Both the position numbers and the translations under genes were made by a program. A model generated the notes under the pieces. It saw nothing but the letters and a program-made list of their open reading frames with translations. It had not been told where the DNA came from and made no database searches. Shown piece after piece: positions 41,898-50,285 of a stretch of 64,000 bases of DNA (positions within the stretch are counted from its first letter, which is position 1; each line of letters starts with the position of its first letter). The stretch comes from Hyalangium gracile (lineage in GTDB: Bacteria > Myxococcota > Myxococcia > Myxococcales > Myxococcaceae): assembly GCF_020103725.1 (NCBI RefSeq), contig NZ_JAHXBG010000014.1:1-64000 (forward strand), in the 5' to 3' direction.

Positions 41898-43295
41898 CTA
41901 TCCGTGGGTGCCGGTCCGTGGAGCCCCAACTTCCGTGGGCGGCTGGGCCGGGGGGCCTCCCGCCTTGTCGCGCGAGGGCCCGACGTGGGCCTTGGGGCGC
42001 GCGTTCCAGAGCACCAGCATCAGCACGGCGCCGATGGCGGAGAAGCCGATCATGCTCGGGCCCCAGACGCCCCAGCCGAAGCGGTCCAGCAGCGAGCCCA
42101 TGCCCGCGCCCACCGCCGCGCCGCCCACGTACTGCATGCCGTCGAACATGCCCGCCGCCGTGGCCGCGGCCTTCTTCCCGCCGAAGTCCATGGAGGCGGT
42201 GCCCGACAGCATGGAGTGGACGATGCTGATGGCGAACGAGTTGAGGACGAAGGCAATCACCACCGCGTTGAGGCTGGGGGCCATCCACACCACGCCCAGG
42301 CACGCCACCTGGATGAGATAGCCCAGGAAGGCCACCGGCGGCCGGCGCGACTTGAAGAGCAGGTCCGACAGCAGGCCGGCGGCGAAGGCGCCCAGGATGC
42401 CGGCGATGACCACCGCCATGGCGCCCTTCTTGAAGACGGCGCTGTCCAGCGACAGCTTCTGCGCCTCCTGCATGTAGCGGGGGAACCACTGCTCGAAGCC
42501 GTGGCGCACGAAGCCGGTGCAGAACTCCGCCACGGCGATCGTCAGCGTGACGGGGTTGGTGAAGACCACCTTCGCCACGTACTTGAGGTCCACCTTGCCG
42601 GTGTAGCCGGAGGAGGCATCCCCGGTGTCCAGCGCGGGCAGGCCCGCCTCGTCCGGCCCGTCGCGGACCACGAGCCACGTCAGCAAGCCCATGCCCGCGA
42701 TGATGAGGGCGGGCACGAAGAAGACCCACTGCCAGGGCAGCGCCAGCACCACCAGCGGGCCGATGGCGTAGATGAGCGCGCGGCCGCTCTGGATCATCGA
42801 GCCGAAGATGGCGGAGAACACGCCGCGCTCGCCCACGTGGAACCAGCCCGAGTTCACCTTGATGAGCGCCAGGGCCGAGTAGGACTGGAAGTACATGTTG
42901 AGCGACCAGACCGTGGCCAGGTAGCCCAGCAGCACCGTGCCGGTGCCCACCATGCCCAGGTAGGCGCCCAGGCCGAAGGCGAAGTTGAACACCACCGAGC
43001 CCACCGCGCCCACCAGCATGGCCTTGCGGCCGCCGATGCGATCGGCGATGGGGCCGTTGAAGAGCGCCGACAGGCCGTAGATGAGGGTGGCCGCGCTGAT
43101 GATGGCGCCCACCTCCGTCTTCGTCCAACCGTACGTCTCCGACAGCTTGGCGTTGGCGAAGGAGAAGTTGTAGCGGCCCATGTACATCGCCGCGTAGGTG
43201 AAGCCGAGCGTCAGCCAGTTCTGCGCCCGGCGGAAGCGGAAGGCCCGGGAGTGCTCGGGCCGAGGCACCGGGGATGAAGTCGGGGCGTCGTGCAT
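41898..43295 (-). CDS. Major facilitator transporter, organophosphate:phosphate antiporter-like
   Basis: A 465-residue integral membrane protein with about 12 hydrophobic segments. The first loop has YMGRYNFSFANAKLSETYGW followed by GAIISAATLIYGLSALFNG and PIADRIGGRKAML. This arrangement is typical of the OPA family (GlpT, UhpT, PgtP), which exchange organic phosphates such as glycerol-3-phosphate for inorganic phosphate. Both ends of the repeat are present and the length is normal. The substrate cannot be fixed from sequence. The ATG at 43295 begins a hydrophilic 30-residue N-terminus. Confidence 0.85.
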   Translation of the reverse strand: MHDAPTSSPVPRPEHSRAFRFRRAQNWLTLGFTYAAMYMGRYNFSFANAKLSETYGWTKTEVGAIISAATLIYGLSALFNGPIADRIGGRKAMLVGAVGSVVFNFAFGLGAYLGMVGTGTVLLGYLATVWSLNMYFQSYSALALIKVNSGWFHVGERGVFSAIFGSMIQSGRALIYAIGPLVVLALPWQWVFFVPALIIAGMGLLTWLVVRDGPDEAGLPALDTGDASSGYTGKVDLKYVAKVVFTNPVTLTIAVAEFCTGFVRHGFEQWFPRYMQEAQKLSLDSAVFKKGAMAVVIAGILGAFAAGLLSDLLFKSRRPPVAFLGYLIQVACLGVVWMAPSLNAVVIAFVLNSFAISIVHSMLSGTASMDFGGKKAAATAAGMFDGMQYVGGAAVGAGMGSLLDRFGWGVWGPSMIGFSAIGAVLMLVLWNARPKAHVGPSRDKAGGPPAQPPTEVGAPRTGTHG

Positions 43296-43347
43296 GCGGG
43301 GCGCACCCTACCCGGTCCCTCTCCGCTGGCCAACCTGCGCGGTGTGG

Positions 43348-44019
43348 CTACGGCTGCTCGGCCAGCAGCCGGGTGATGGCGATCTCCAGCTTCGCGTCCG
43401 GCACCTCGCCCCGCCGGCACGCGGCGAGCACCTCGGGCAGCGGGCGCCACCGCAGCCGCGTCCCCTCCTCCAGGGGCGAGCCATCTCCCCGCGGCTCGTG
43501 GGCCGGCTTGCCCGTCACATCCACCGCCGTGGGGAACACCTTCTCCGACAGGATGCCGGGCGCCACGAAGAAGGCGCCGCCCAGCAGGCGGATCTCCTCG
43601 GGGCGCACCTCGTAGCCGGCCTCCTCGCGCACCTCCTCCACCGCGCGGCGCCGCAGGCCCTCCTCCCCCTTGTCCTCCACCTCCATCACCCCCGCGACGA
43701 GCTCCTCCACCAGCAGGTAGCTCACCGGGTCCGGCACCACCATCTCCTTGCCCTTGCGGAAGTAGGCCGCGGGCCGGAGGTTCTGCCGCGTGAGCACCTC
43801 GAGCCCCGACGCACCGCGGCGATAGACGAGCACCGCCACCGCGTCCAGCCGGGGGCGATCCACCACGTCCACCCGATACACCGGCGATGTGGTTCCATCC
43901 GCACGCCGGTTGCGACAGCGCAGCCGCCGCAGCCTCAGAAAGCCCTCGTCACAGCGGGCGGTTGCCGAGAAATCCTCGATGATCTCGATATCCGTCACGG
44001 TGGTCTGCTCCGTGCGCAT
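43348..44019 (-). CDS. NUDIX hydrolase-like protein
   Basis: A 223-residue protein of the ADP-ribose-pyrophosphatase-like NUDIX group: RPRLDAVAVLVYRRG before the box, VEELVAGVMEVEDKGEEG, then RRAVEEVREEAGYE. The Nudix consensus REUxEExGU is read here as EEVREEAGY, so the usual Arg is Glu, and the loop before it is four residues longer than the standard box. The metal-binding EE pair is kept, so hydrolysis is possible. The ATG at 44019 is chosen because AGGGAGG lies directly upstream; a GTG at 44049 would add 10 residues. It is divergent from the nucleotidase operon. Confidence 0.8.
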   Translation of the reverse strand: MRTEQTTVTDIEIIEDFSATARCDEGFLRLRRLRCRNRRADGTTSPVYRVDVVDRPRLDAVAVLVYRRGASGLEVLTRQNLRPAAYFRKGKEMVVPDPVSYLLVEELVAGVMEVEDKGEEGLRRRAVEEVREEAGYEVRPEEIRLLGGAFFVAPGILSEKVFPTAVDVTGKPAHEPRGDGSPLEEGTRLRWRPLPEVLAACRRGEVPDAKLEIAITRLLAEQP

Positions 44020-44138
44020 GCCTGCCTCCCTGGCGGGTGAGTTCTCCACTCCTGCGTCGCTTGCCCGTGATTCCCTGATCCCGTACCTTGCGCCGTCTCC
44101 TGCTGAGTTCCTTCACATCAGCCCCCCGGAACCACCTG

Positions 44139-46541
44139 ATGAGTCGTGCCCTGATCGGCCTCCTGTGCGCCCTGGTTTCCGCCTCGTGCATGCCCGTGCT
44201 GGACGGCGAGGAATACAACCTGGCGGGCCAGGAAGTTCGCCTCTCCCTGCTGCATACCGCGGACATCCACTCGCGGCTCGTTCCTTATGACTTCGCGCCG
44301 CTGAAGACGGACACGGACCTGGGGCTCATCCCCGAGGCCGGCCCCTTCGGAGGCGCCACGCGCATCGCGGCGATCATCAAGCGCGAGCGCGCCAAGGCCG
44401 ACCGCATGATCCACCTGGACTCGGGAGACTGCTTCCAGGGCGCGCCCATCTTCAACACCAACCTGGGCGAGGTGGAGTTCCGCTTCCTCTCGGACGTGCG
44501 GCTGGACGCGGCGGTGATCGGCAACCACGAGTTCGACGCGGGCGCGCCCAACTTCGTGCAGAAGGCGCGCGACTTCGCCACCTTCCCCCTGCTGGCCGCC
44601 AACTACGCCTGGGACGTGCCCGCCGACAGCAGCAACAACGGCGCCGCCCAGGTGTCCTCGCCCTACACCATGCGCGTCATCAAGGGCCTGCGGGTGGCCA
44701 TCATCGGCATGGCCAACCTCTCCTCGCTCAACTCGCTGGTGGAGGGCGGCAACTCCCTGCAGGCCACGCCGCTGGAGCAGAACGAGGTGGCGCGCGCCTA
44801 CGTGGATCTGCTGCGCCCCGTCTCGGATCTGATCCTCATCACCAGCCACCTGGGCCTCGTGGAGGATCAGCAGATCCTCCTGGGCTACGAGGCCTTCTAC
44901 GAGTACGAGCGTGCCAGGCCCTTCATCGAGCGCGAGAAGAACCCGTGGAAGATCCTCGAGTGGTCCGGCGAGGAGGGCAACCCCAAGTCCGTGGTCCGCG
45001 TGCAGATCCCCGGCGTGTCCGGCATCGACGCCATCTTCGGTGGCCACCTGCACGTGGTGCTCAACCCGCCGCAGCAGGTGACGGACCCCAGCGGCCGCAA
45101 GGTGCTGCTGGTCCACTCCGGCGCGTTCGCCAAGTACGTGGGCCGCGTGGACCTGGTGGTGAAGGTGCCCGAGGAGCCCCAGCTGGACGGCGCGGAGCTC
45201 GTCACCCACGACTTCCGCGTCTTCCCGCTGGACTCGCTCTGGTGCGATGACGCCATGCGCTCCTACTACACCTCGCGGTTCTGGGACGCGGGCCAGTTCT
45301 CCTCGCTGCCGCAGGTGCGCGCGGCCATCGAGGCGTGCCGCAACCAGGAGGACCGCAGGACGACGGGCCTGCTCCAGGAGTACATCCTGGGCATGGACTT
45401 CAACCTCCAGCTGACGTCCATCTTCTCGTACGCGCCGCAGGACGTGGCGCGCCGCAACAACTCCACGGGCGGAGACTCGCCGCTGGGCAACGTCGCCGCG
45501 GACTCCATGCGCAAGCGCCGCCGCGTGGAGGCGGAGATGGCCATCACCAACTCGCTGGGCATCCGCGACAACCTCTACGCCGGCGTCATCACCCAGGAGT
45601 CCATGTTCAACGTGTTCCCCTTCGAGAACACGATCAACATCATGTACCTGTCCGGCGTGGAGATGCAGGAGATGTTCGACTTCGTCGCCGAGCGCTCCGC
45701 CGAGCGCGGCTGCGTCAGCCAGGCGCAGATCTCCGGCGCGCGCTTCACCATGGACTGCGCCCAGGTGCAGCTCAACGAGCTGCGCATCCCCTGCGATCCG
45801 GACGATGGCGGCGCCGAGAAGTGGTGCCCCAAGGAGGGCCGCGAAGGCCACGCCCCCTACCAGTGCCTGGAGGACATCAACGGCAGCCGCTGCTGGGCCC
45901 ACCCGGCCATCGACATCGAGGTCAACGGCAAGCCGCTGGACTCCAACGGCACCTACCGCATCGCCGTCAACGACTACATCGCCAAGGGCGGCTCGGGCTT
46001 CCGGGTGCTCAAGCGCAACACCACGCGCATCGAGACGGGCATCAGCCTGAGAGACTCGCTCATCGGCTACATGCAGGGCTTCTGCACCTGCGACGACATC
46101 AACAACCCGGACATCCCCGACGAGCAGAAGGTCTCCAGCACGGGCGAGTACTGCGGCTCCCTGGTCAACGGCCGGCGGGTGATCGACGAGCAGCTGAAGG
46201 GCTTCTGCCGACAGGCGGCCGCCTTCAAGACGATGCTGACGGAAGGGACGTTCGGCACCTGCGCCTGCCGCGACCTGCTGGACAAGCCCCTGAACGACAC
46301 GCTCGCGAAGAGCTGCGACACGTCGAACAGGGCCGTCACCGAGAAGGTCAAGGAGCTGCAGGCGACGTGCGGCGCGGTCGGCCCCTACACGGGCCGCTGC
46401 AGCTGTCGTGACGCCCTGGCGGGCACCAACCCCATCTGCGGCACCATCACGCCGCAGCTCCGCAGCTTCTGCGAGAACCCCACCTCCCGGGCTATCGCCA
46501 ACGCGAACGAGGACGGCCGCATCGGCCGGAGGGTGAAGTGA
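44139..46541 (+). CDS. Exported 5'-nucleotidase-type metallophosphatase with Cys-rich tail
   Basis: An 800-residue probable lipoprotein (signal ALIGLLCALVSASC; the Cys is preceded by SAS, an imperfect lipobox). The metallophosphoesterase half has LLHTADIHSRL, HLDSGDCFQGAP, IGNHEFDAG and GGHLHVV, together forming the dinuclear metal site of the UshA/5'-nucleotidase family. The C-terminal nucleotidase domain has TNSLGIRDNLYAG, FPFENTINIMYLSGVEM and YRIAVNDYIAKGGSGF. The last 150 residues add Cys-rich units (GFCTCDD, FGTCACRDLL, GRCSCRDALAG) not usual in the family. The ATG at 44139 was chosen over a TTG at 44088. Its stop overlaps the next gene. It probably scavenges phosphate or nucleosides outside the cell. 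Confidence 0.88.
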   Translation: MSRALIGLLCALVSASCMPVLDGEEYNLAGQEVRLSLLHTADIHSRLVPYDFAPLKTDTDLGLIPEAGPFGGATRIAAIIKRERAKADRMIHLDSGDCFQGAPIFNTNLGEVEFRFLSDVRLDAAVIGNHEFDAGAPNFVQKARDFATFPLLAANYAWDVPADSSNNGAAQVSSPYTMRVIKGLRVAIIGMANLSSLNSLVEGGNSLQATPLEQNEVARAYVDLLRPVSDLILITSHLGLVEDQQILLGYEAFYEYERARPFIEREKNPWKILEWSGEEGNPKSVVRVQIPGVSGIDAIFGGHLHVVLNPPQQVTDPSGRKVLLVHSGAFAKYVGRVDLVVKVPEEPQLDGAELVTHDFRVFPLDSLWCDDAMRSYYTSRFWDAGQFSSLPQVRAAIEACRNQEDRRTTGLLQEYILGMDFNLQLTSIFSYAPQDVARRNNSTGGDSPLGNVAADSMRKRRRVEAEMAITNSLGIRDNLYAGVITQESMFNVFPFENTINIMYLSGVEMQEMFDFVAERSAERGCVSQAQISGARFTMDCAQVQLNELRIPCDPDDGGAEKWCPKEGREGHAPYQCLEDINGSRCWAHPAIDIEVNGKPLDSNGTYRIAVNDYIAKGGSGFRVLKRNTTRIETGISLRDSLIGYMQGFCTCDDINNPDIPDEQKVSSTGEYCGSLVNGRRVIDEQLKGFCRQAAAFKTMLTEGTFGTCACRDLLDKPLNDTLAKSCDTSNRAVTEKVKELQATCGAVGPYTGRCSCRDALAGTNPICGTITPQLRSFCENPTSRAIANANEDGRIGRRVK

Positions 46542-48652
46542 TGAAGCGCCTGCTCCTGGTGACGGCCCTGGCGGCCGCTGGCTGCTACTCCGAGGATGGG
46601 AGGATTGGCACCACGGGGAACACCTCGGGGATCAGCACCTTCCGCGTCGAGGCCCGGGAGCTCATCGGCGTGGAGTACGAGAAGAACTCCGCCGGAGACG
46701 TGATCGGAGAGATCCGCTCGCCGCTGAGCGTGGTGAGCGCCTGCCTGGCGAAGTACGGCAACGACGCGGCCAAGGTGCCCGCCGCGGTGAAGGGGACGAC
46801 GGAGTGCCCCTACTCCATCCCCAAGCACATGGTGGACGTCACCCTGGCCATCACCGCGCTGGACGGGCAGGGCAAGCCGCTCGAGTCCTTCAATGGCCCG
46901 GTCTCCTATCGCGTCACGCCGGGCGACATCACCGGCATCTACCCCCTGCGGTGGACCCAGCTCACCCACGGCGTGGGCACGGGCACCGTCCGGGTGGCCC
47001 ACATCTACGGCCCGGTCCGCATCTGGGTGCAGGACGAGCCGCCCCAGGTGGAGTTCTCCGACGGCGGGGTGAAGGACGCAGGCGCGCTGCCGCCCTCGAG
47101 CAGCGGCCCGTACAGCTACGCCACGGGCCTCACGGCGCCCATCTACTTCGAGGAGCCCACGCTCGGGCGCGTGCAGGAGCCGGAGGCCTACAACAACAAC
47201 CGCCTGTCGCCCTTCGCCGGCCAGTTCCTCACCGTCGGCCGGCCCCCCGAGTCCGGCCCACCGCTCGTGCAGAGCTGCCCGCCGGGGTACACCGCGAGCG
47301 ACGGGGGCGTGGACGGAGGGGTGGACGGAGGGATGAAGGATCCCAATGACGGCAAGCTCGTCACCATGGTGGTGACGGGGCTGGATCCGGGCGGCTTCTT
47401 CGTCACGGACATGACGGCCTGCCGCGTGAGGGAGTTCACCGGCACCGGCGCCAACGTCCGCACACCCGAGCCGGACGGCTACCTGCCCGGCACGTATGCC
47501 TCGCTGTACGTCTACAACTACTCGTTCCCCGAGGGGCTCTACCCCGGGGATCTGCTCTGGTCGCTGTCCGGCTCGGTGCAGGAGTTCACGGGCACCACGC
47601 AGCTGACGTTCCCGGCGTGGATCATCCGCGAGCGGGTGCGCGAGGGGCCGCCCGAGACGTGGGGCAAGTACCTCGATCAGGTGCCGGTGCCGGAGCTGAA
47701 CCTGCGCCACTGCGGCCTGGACAACGTGGTGACGCCCTACGTCACCGACGCGCTGTGCGGCCAGAGCTACGGCAACATGAAGATGGAGAGCCTGGAGTCC
47801 GCGCTGGTGAAGCTGCGGCGGGTGCGCTTTCCCCAGGCCTTCAAGAGCTGTGACGCCAACGGCAACGGCGCCGTCCCCTTCTTCTGCCAGGGCCCCAGCG
47901 GTGGCGCGTGGCAGAGCTGCGCCGACGAGCCCCCCAGCGCCGCGGACGCGGCCGAGATGCAGTGCAACATCGACTGCACGGTGGGCCTGGGCGAGTTCGC
48001 GGGCAAGGTCTGCGCCGAGCGCACCTCGTACCTGGGCTTCGGCCAGTTCCCCGTGGAGCTGTCCGGCCCGGGTCCGCGCGTGGCGGGGCTGGATGAGGCG
48101 CTGGACAAGCGGACCCAGATCATCAAGGTCTCCGACATCAGCGCGCGGACGACCACGGCGCTCACCACGGGCGTCAACGGCCAGGGCCAGGTGCGCGTGT
48201 GGTGCGACACGCCGGTGCGGGTGAAGTTCGGCCCCTCCAGCGTGGAGGCCACCACCGCGGATCAGCCGCTGGCGGCCCGGGCGCGCCTGGATCACGTGCT
48301 GACGGGCAACGAGGTGCACGTGGCCTTCCTCGCGGACGGCCCCCTCCAGGGCAAGGGCGAGTGCCACGTGGCGCTCAACAGCCGCACCCGCGTCAACATC
48401 ATCACCCGGGACGCGGTGCCGGAGCTCCGGGTGGACTGCAGCGAGACGGACCCGGACGCCGAGCGCGCCCGGCAGTGCCGGCTGCTGCGCGCGGCCACCT
48501 ACAACGTGACGGGCCACGTGCGGCAGGTCACGGCCGCCCGCCCGCGGTGGATGATCATGCCGCGAGACGCGGATGACATCTGCTGCTTCCCGGGGCCGGA
48601 GGCCGAGTGCCCCCGTCCCATCAAGCAGTGCCCGCCGGAACCGCAGCCGTAG
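46541..48652 (+). CDS. Large lipoprotein of unknown function
   Basis: A 703-residue lipoprotein with signal LLLVTALAAAGC. It contains many Tyr/Pro-rich beta segments (TFRVEARELIGVEYEK, GPVSYRVTPGDITGIYPL, GPVRIWVQDEPPQVEFSDGG), a GGVDGGVDGGM repeat stretch near 265, and a Cys-rich central part (KSCDANGNGAVPFFCQGP, whose DANGNG could bind calcium). No family recognised. The ATG is formed by TGATG with the upstream stop and has GGAGGG eight bases before it, so it is coupled to the nucleotidase gene. It may form a surface complex with the nucleotidase and the following barrel protein. Confidence 0.75.
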   Translation: MKRLLLVTALAAAGCYSEDGRIGTTGNTSGISTFRVEARELIGVEYEKNSAGDVIGEIRSPLSVVSACLAKYGNDAAKVPAAVKGTTECPYSIPKHMVDVTLAITALDGQGKPLESFNGPVSYRVTPGDITGIYPLRWTQLTHGVGTGTVRVAHIYGPVRIWVQDEPPQVEFSDGGVKDAGALPPSSSGPYSYATGLTAPIYFEEPTLGRVQEPEAYNNNRLSPFAGQFLTVGRPPESGPPLVQSCPPGYTASDGGVDGGVDGGMKDPNDGKLVTMVVTGLDPGGFFVTDMTACRVREFTGTGANVRTPEPDGYLPGTYASLYVYNYSFPEGLYPGDLLWSLSGSVQEFTGTTQLTFPAWIIRERVREGPPETWGKYLDQVPVPELNLRHCGLDNVVTPYVTDALCGQSYGNMKMESLESALVKLRRVRFPQAFKSCDANGNGAVPFFCQGPSGGAWQSCADEPPSAADAAEMQCNIDCTVGLGEFAGKVCAERTSYLGFGQFPVELSGPGPRVAGLDEALDKRTQIIKVSDISARTTTALTTGVNGQGQVRVWCDTPVRVKFGPSSVEATTADQPLAARARLDHVLTGNEVHVAFLADGPLQGKGECHVALNSRTRVNIITRDAVPELRVDCSETDPDAERARQCRLLRAATYNVTGHVRQVTAARPRWMIMPRDADDICCFPGPEAECPRPIKQCPPEPQP

Positions 48653-48719
48653 TAGAGAAGCTCGCCCCGGCGACGGGGCATTGGGAGGCGCGGCCCCCGC
48701 CGCGTCCTTGGAGGGTAGT

Positions 48720-50255
48720 TTGAAAACGTTGCGCACCCTGGCCCTGACCGGGCTGTTGTCCCTCTCCGCGCCCGCGTGGGCCGGGGACTACGTCGACACC
48801 CGCCTCTCCTTCGTCTTCGCGGACGACAACGTGCTGGCCGGCGCGGGAGAGACGACGCCCAACAGCCCCAATGCCCGCTTCGGCGCGGGCAACCAGAACA
48901 CCCAGTTCTACGACAACTTCAACACCCGGTTCTCCGGCTTCGAGACGCTGTCGAACGTGGTGCTGTACAAGCGGATGCCCGCTTTCTTCGAGGGGCTCAC
49001 CACGGAGGCGGCCCTCACCATCCTGGTGCTGGAGCAGCCCTCGGGTGGCGTGACGCTGCGGGACAACTCCAGCTACATCCGGCTCAACTACCAGCCGCCG
49101 GGCTGGGGCGAGCGCGAGGGCATCTCGCTCACGGGCTTCCCGGTGTCGGCGGACCGCTTCCGGCTGGGCTACGCCTACCGCATCTCCTGGGGCGGCAGCG
49201 GCGTCTTCACCAACCGCGCCAACGCGGCCGGTGTGCCGGGCGTGAAGCTGCAGGTGACGCGGGACCGGTGGTACGCGTACCTGGGCGGCAAGACGTCGCT
49301 GGTGCTCAACGATCTGATCCTCGAGCAGGAGACGCTGTATGGTGCCATGGCGGGCGCGGGCGTGGACGTGCTGGAGACGCTGCGGCTGGAGGTGGGCGGC
49401 GGCTTCTTCCAGAAGGGCCTCATCCCGGGCCTGGCGAACCAGGGCATCCGCGCGCCGGTGAACTCGGCGGGCGCGTCCGCGCAGGCCGTGTACCACGTGG
49501 GTCTGCCGGTGGGCACGAGCATCGACTTCCGGCTGTACCGGAATGATCCGGACGTGTACCAGCGCTTCTTCGCTCCGGAGACGTACCCGGGCGGGCTCAG
49601 CTACTCGGTGTCGCTCGAGGGCAGCTACCTGGTGCAGACCCTGGAGGATCCGGACGTGTTCGCCCAGACGGTGCAGCAGAGCGCCACGGCGGTGGCGCTG
49701 CAGGCGCGGGCGAAGCTGAACTACTGGCGCTTCCACCTGCTGGGGCTCTACCGCAGCCTGTCCTTCATCCAGTTCGAGGTGCCGGGCCTGCCGCCGTTCC
49801 GCGACTTCCCGGACGGCACGGAGCTCAAGCCGGAGATGTTCATCGCGGCCGGCGTGGACTACTACCTGCCCAGGCTGCACCTGACGCCGGGCTTCATCAT
49901 CGGCGTGCAGCAGCCGGCCTCGTACCGCAGCCCCGAGTTCACCGGCGGAGGCAACAACCCGCCGCCTGGCCTGACGGGCACGCGCACGGTGGTGGTGCGC
50001 GACGTGAACCAGCTCAGCATCCTGCCGACGACGTGCGGCGGCTCCACCACCACGTGCAATCCGGAGCCCATCCTCTCCGCCAAGGCCACCTTCCGGTGGG
50101 ATCTCTCGGAGACGGTGGCCGCGGTGGGCGAGGTCTATTACACGTTCGACAACAACCGGACGACGTTCCGGGACGACGTGACGGGCGTGGCGCAGCCGCG
50201 CTTCGAGGAGCCCAACGCCTTGGGCTTCAACACGCTGCTCCAGGCGCGCTTCTGA
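48720..50255 (+). CDS. Outer-membrane beta-barrel protein
   Basis: A 511-residue exported protein with signal peptide LALTGLLSLSAPAWAGD. The mature chain alternates short polar turns with amphipathic strands (for example AALTILVLEQPSGGVTL, RLGYAYRISWGGSG, LSYSVSLEGSYLVQTL and FRWDLSETVAAVGEVYYTF) and ends in the aromatic signature LLQARF typical of outer-membrane barrels inserted by BamA. A TTG start at 48720 is chosen because GGAGGG lies immediately upstream and the signal peptide follows. It is the third gene of the nucleotidase operon (67 bp gap) and could be its porin or anchoring barrel. Confidence 0.8.
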   Translation: MKTLRTLALTGLLSLSAPAWAGDYVDTRLSFVFADDNVLAGAGETTPNSPNARFGAGNQNTQFYDNFNTRFSGFETLSNVVLYKRMPAFFEGLTTEAALTILVLEQPSGGVTLRDNSSYIRLNYQPPGWGEREGISLTGFPVSADRFRLGYAYRISWGGSGVFTNRANAAGVPGVKLQVTRDRWYAYLGGKTSLVLNDLILEQETLYGAMAGAGVDVLETLRLEVGGGFFQKGLIPGLANQGIRAPVNSAGASAQAVYHVGLPVGTSIDFRLYRNDPDVYQRFFAPETYPGGLSYSVSLEGSYLVQTLEDPDVFAQTVQQSATAVALQARAKLNYWRFHLLGLYRSLSFIQFEVPGLPPFRDFPDGTELKPEMFIAAGVDYYLPRLHLTPGFIIGVQQPASYRSPEFTGGGNNPPPGLTGTRTVVVRDVNQLSILPTTCGGSTTTCNPEPILSAKATFRWDLSETVAAVGEVYYTFDNNRTTFRDDVTGVAQPRFEEPNALGFNTLLQARF

Positions 50256-50285
50256 GCCCCGAAGTCCTCGAGGAGCCCGGCCCGC

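Noticed and set aside
40185-43277. A 1030-codon open frame on the plus strand
   Set aside because: It covers two convincing minus-strand membrane proteins and has the repetitive His/Arg/Ala composition of a shadow frame.
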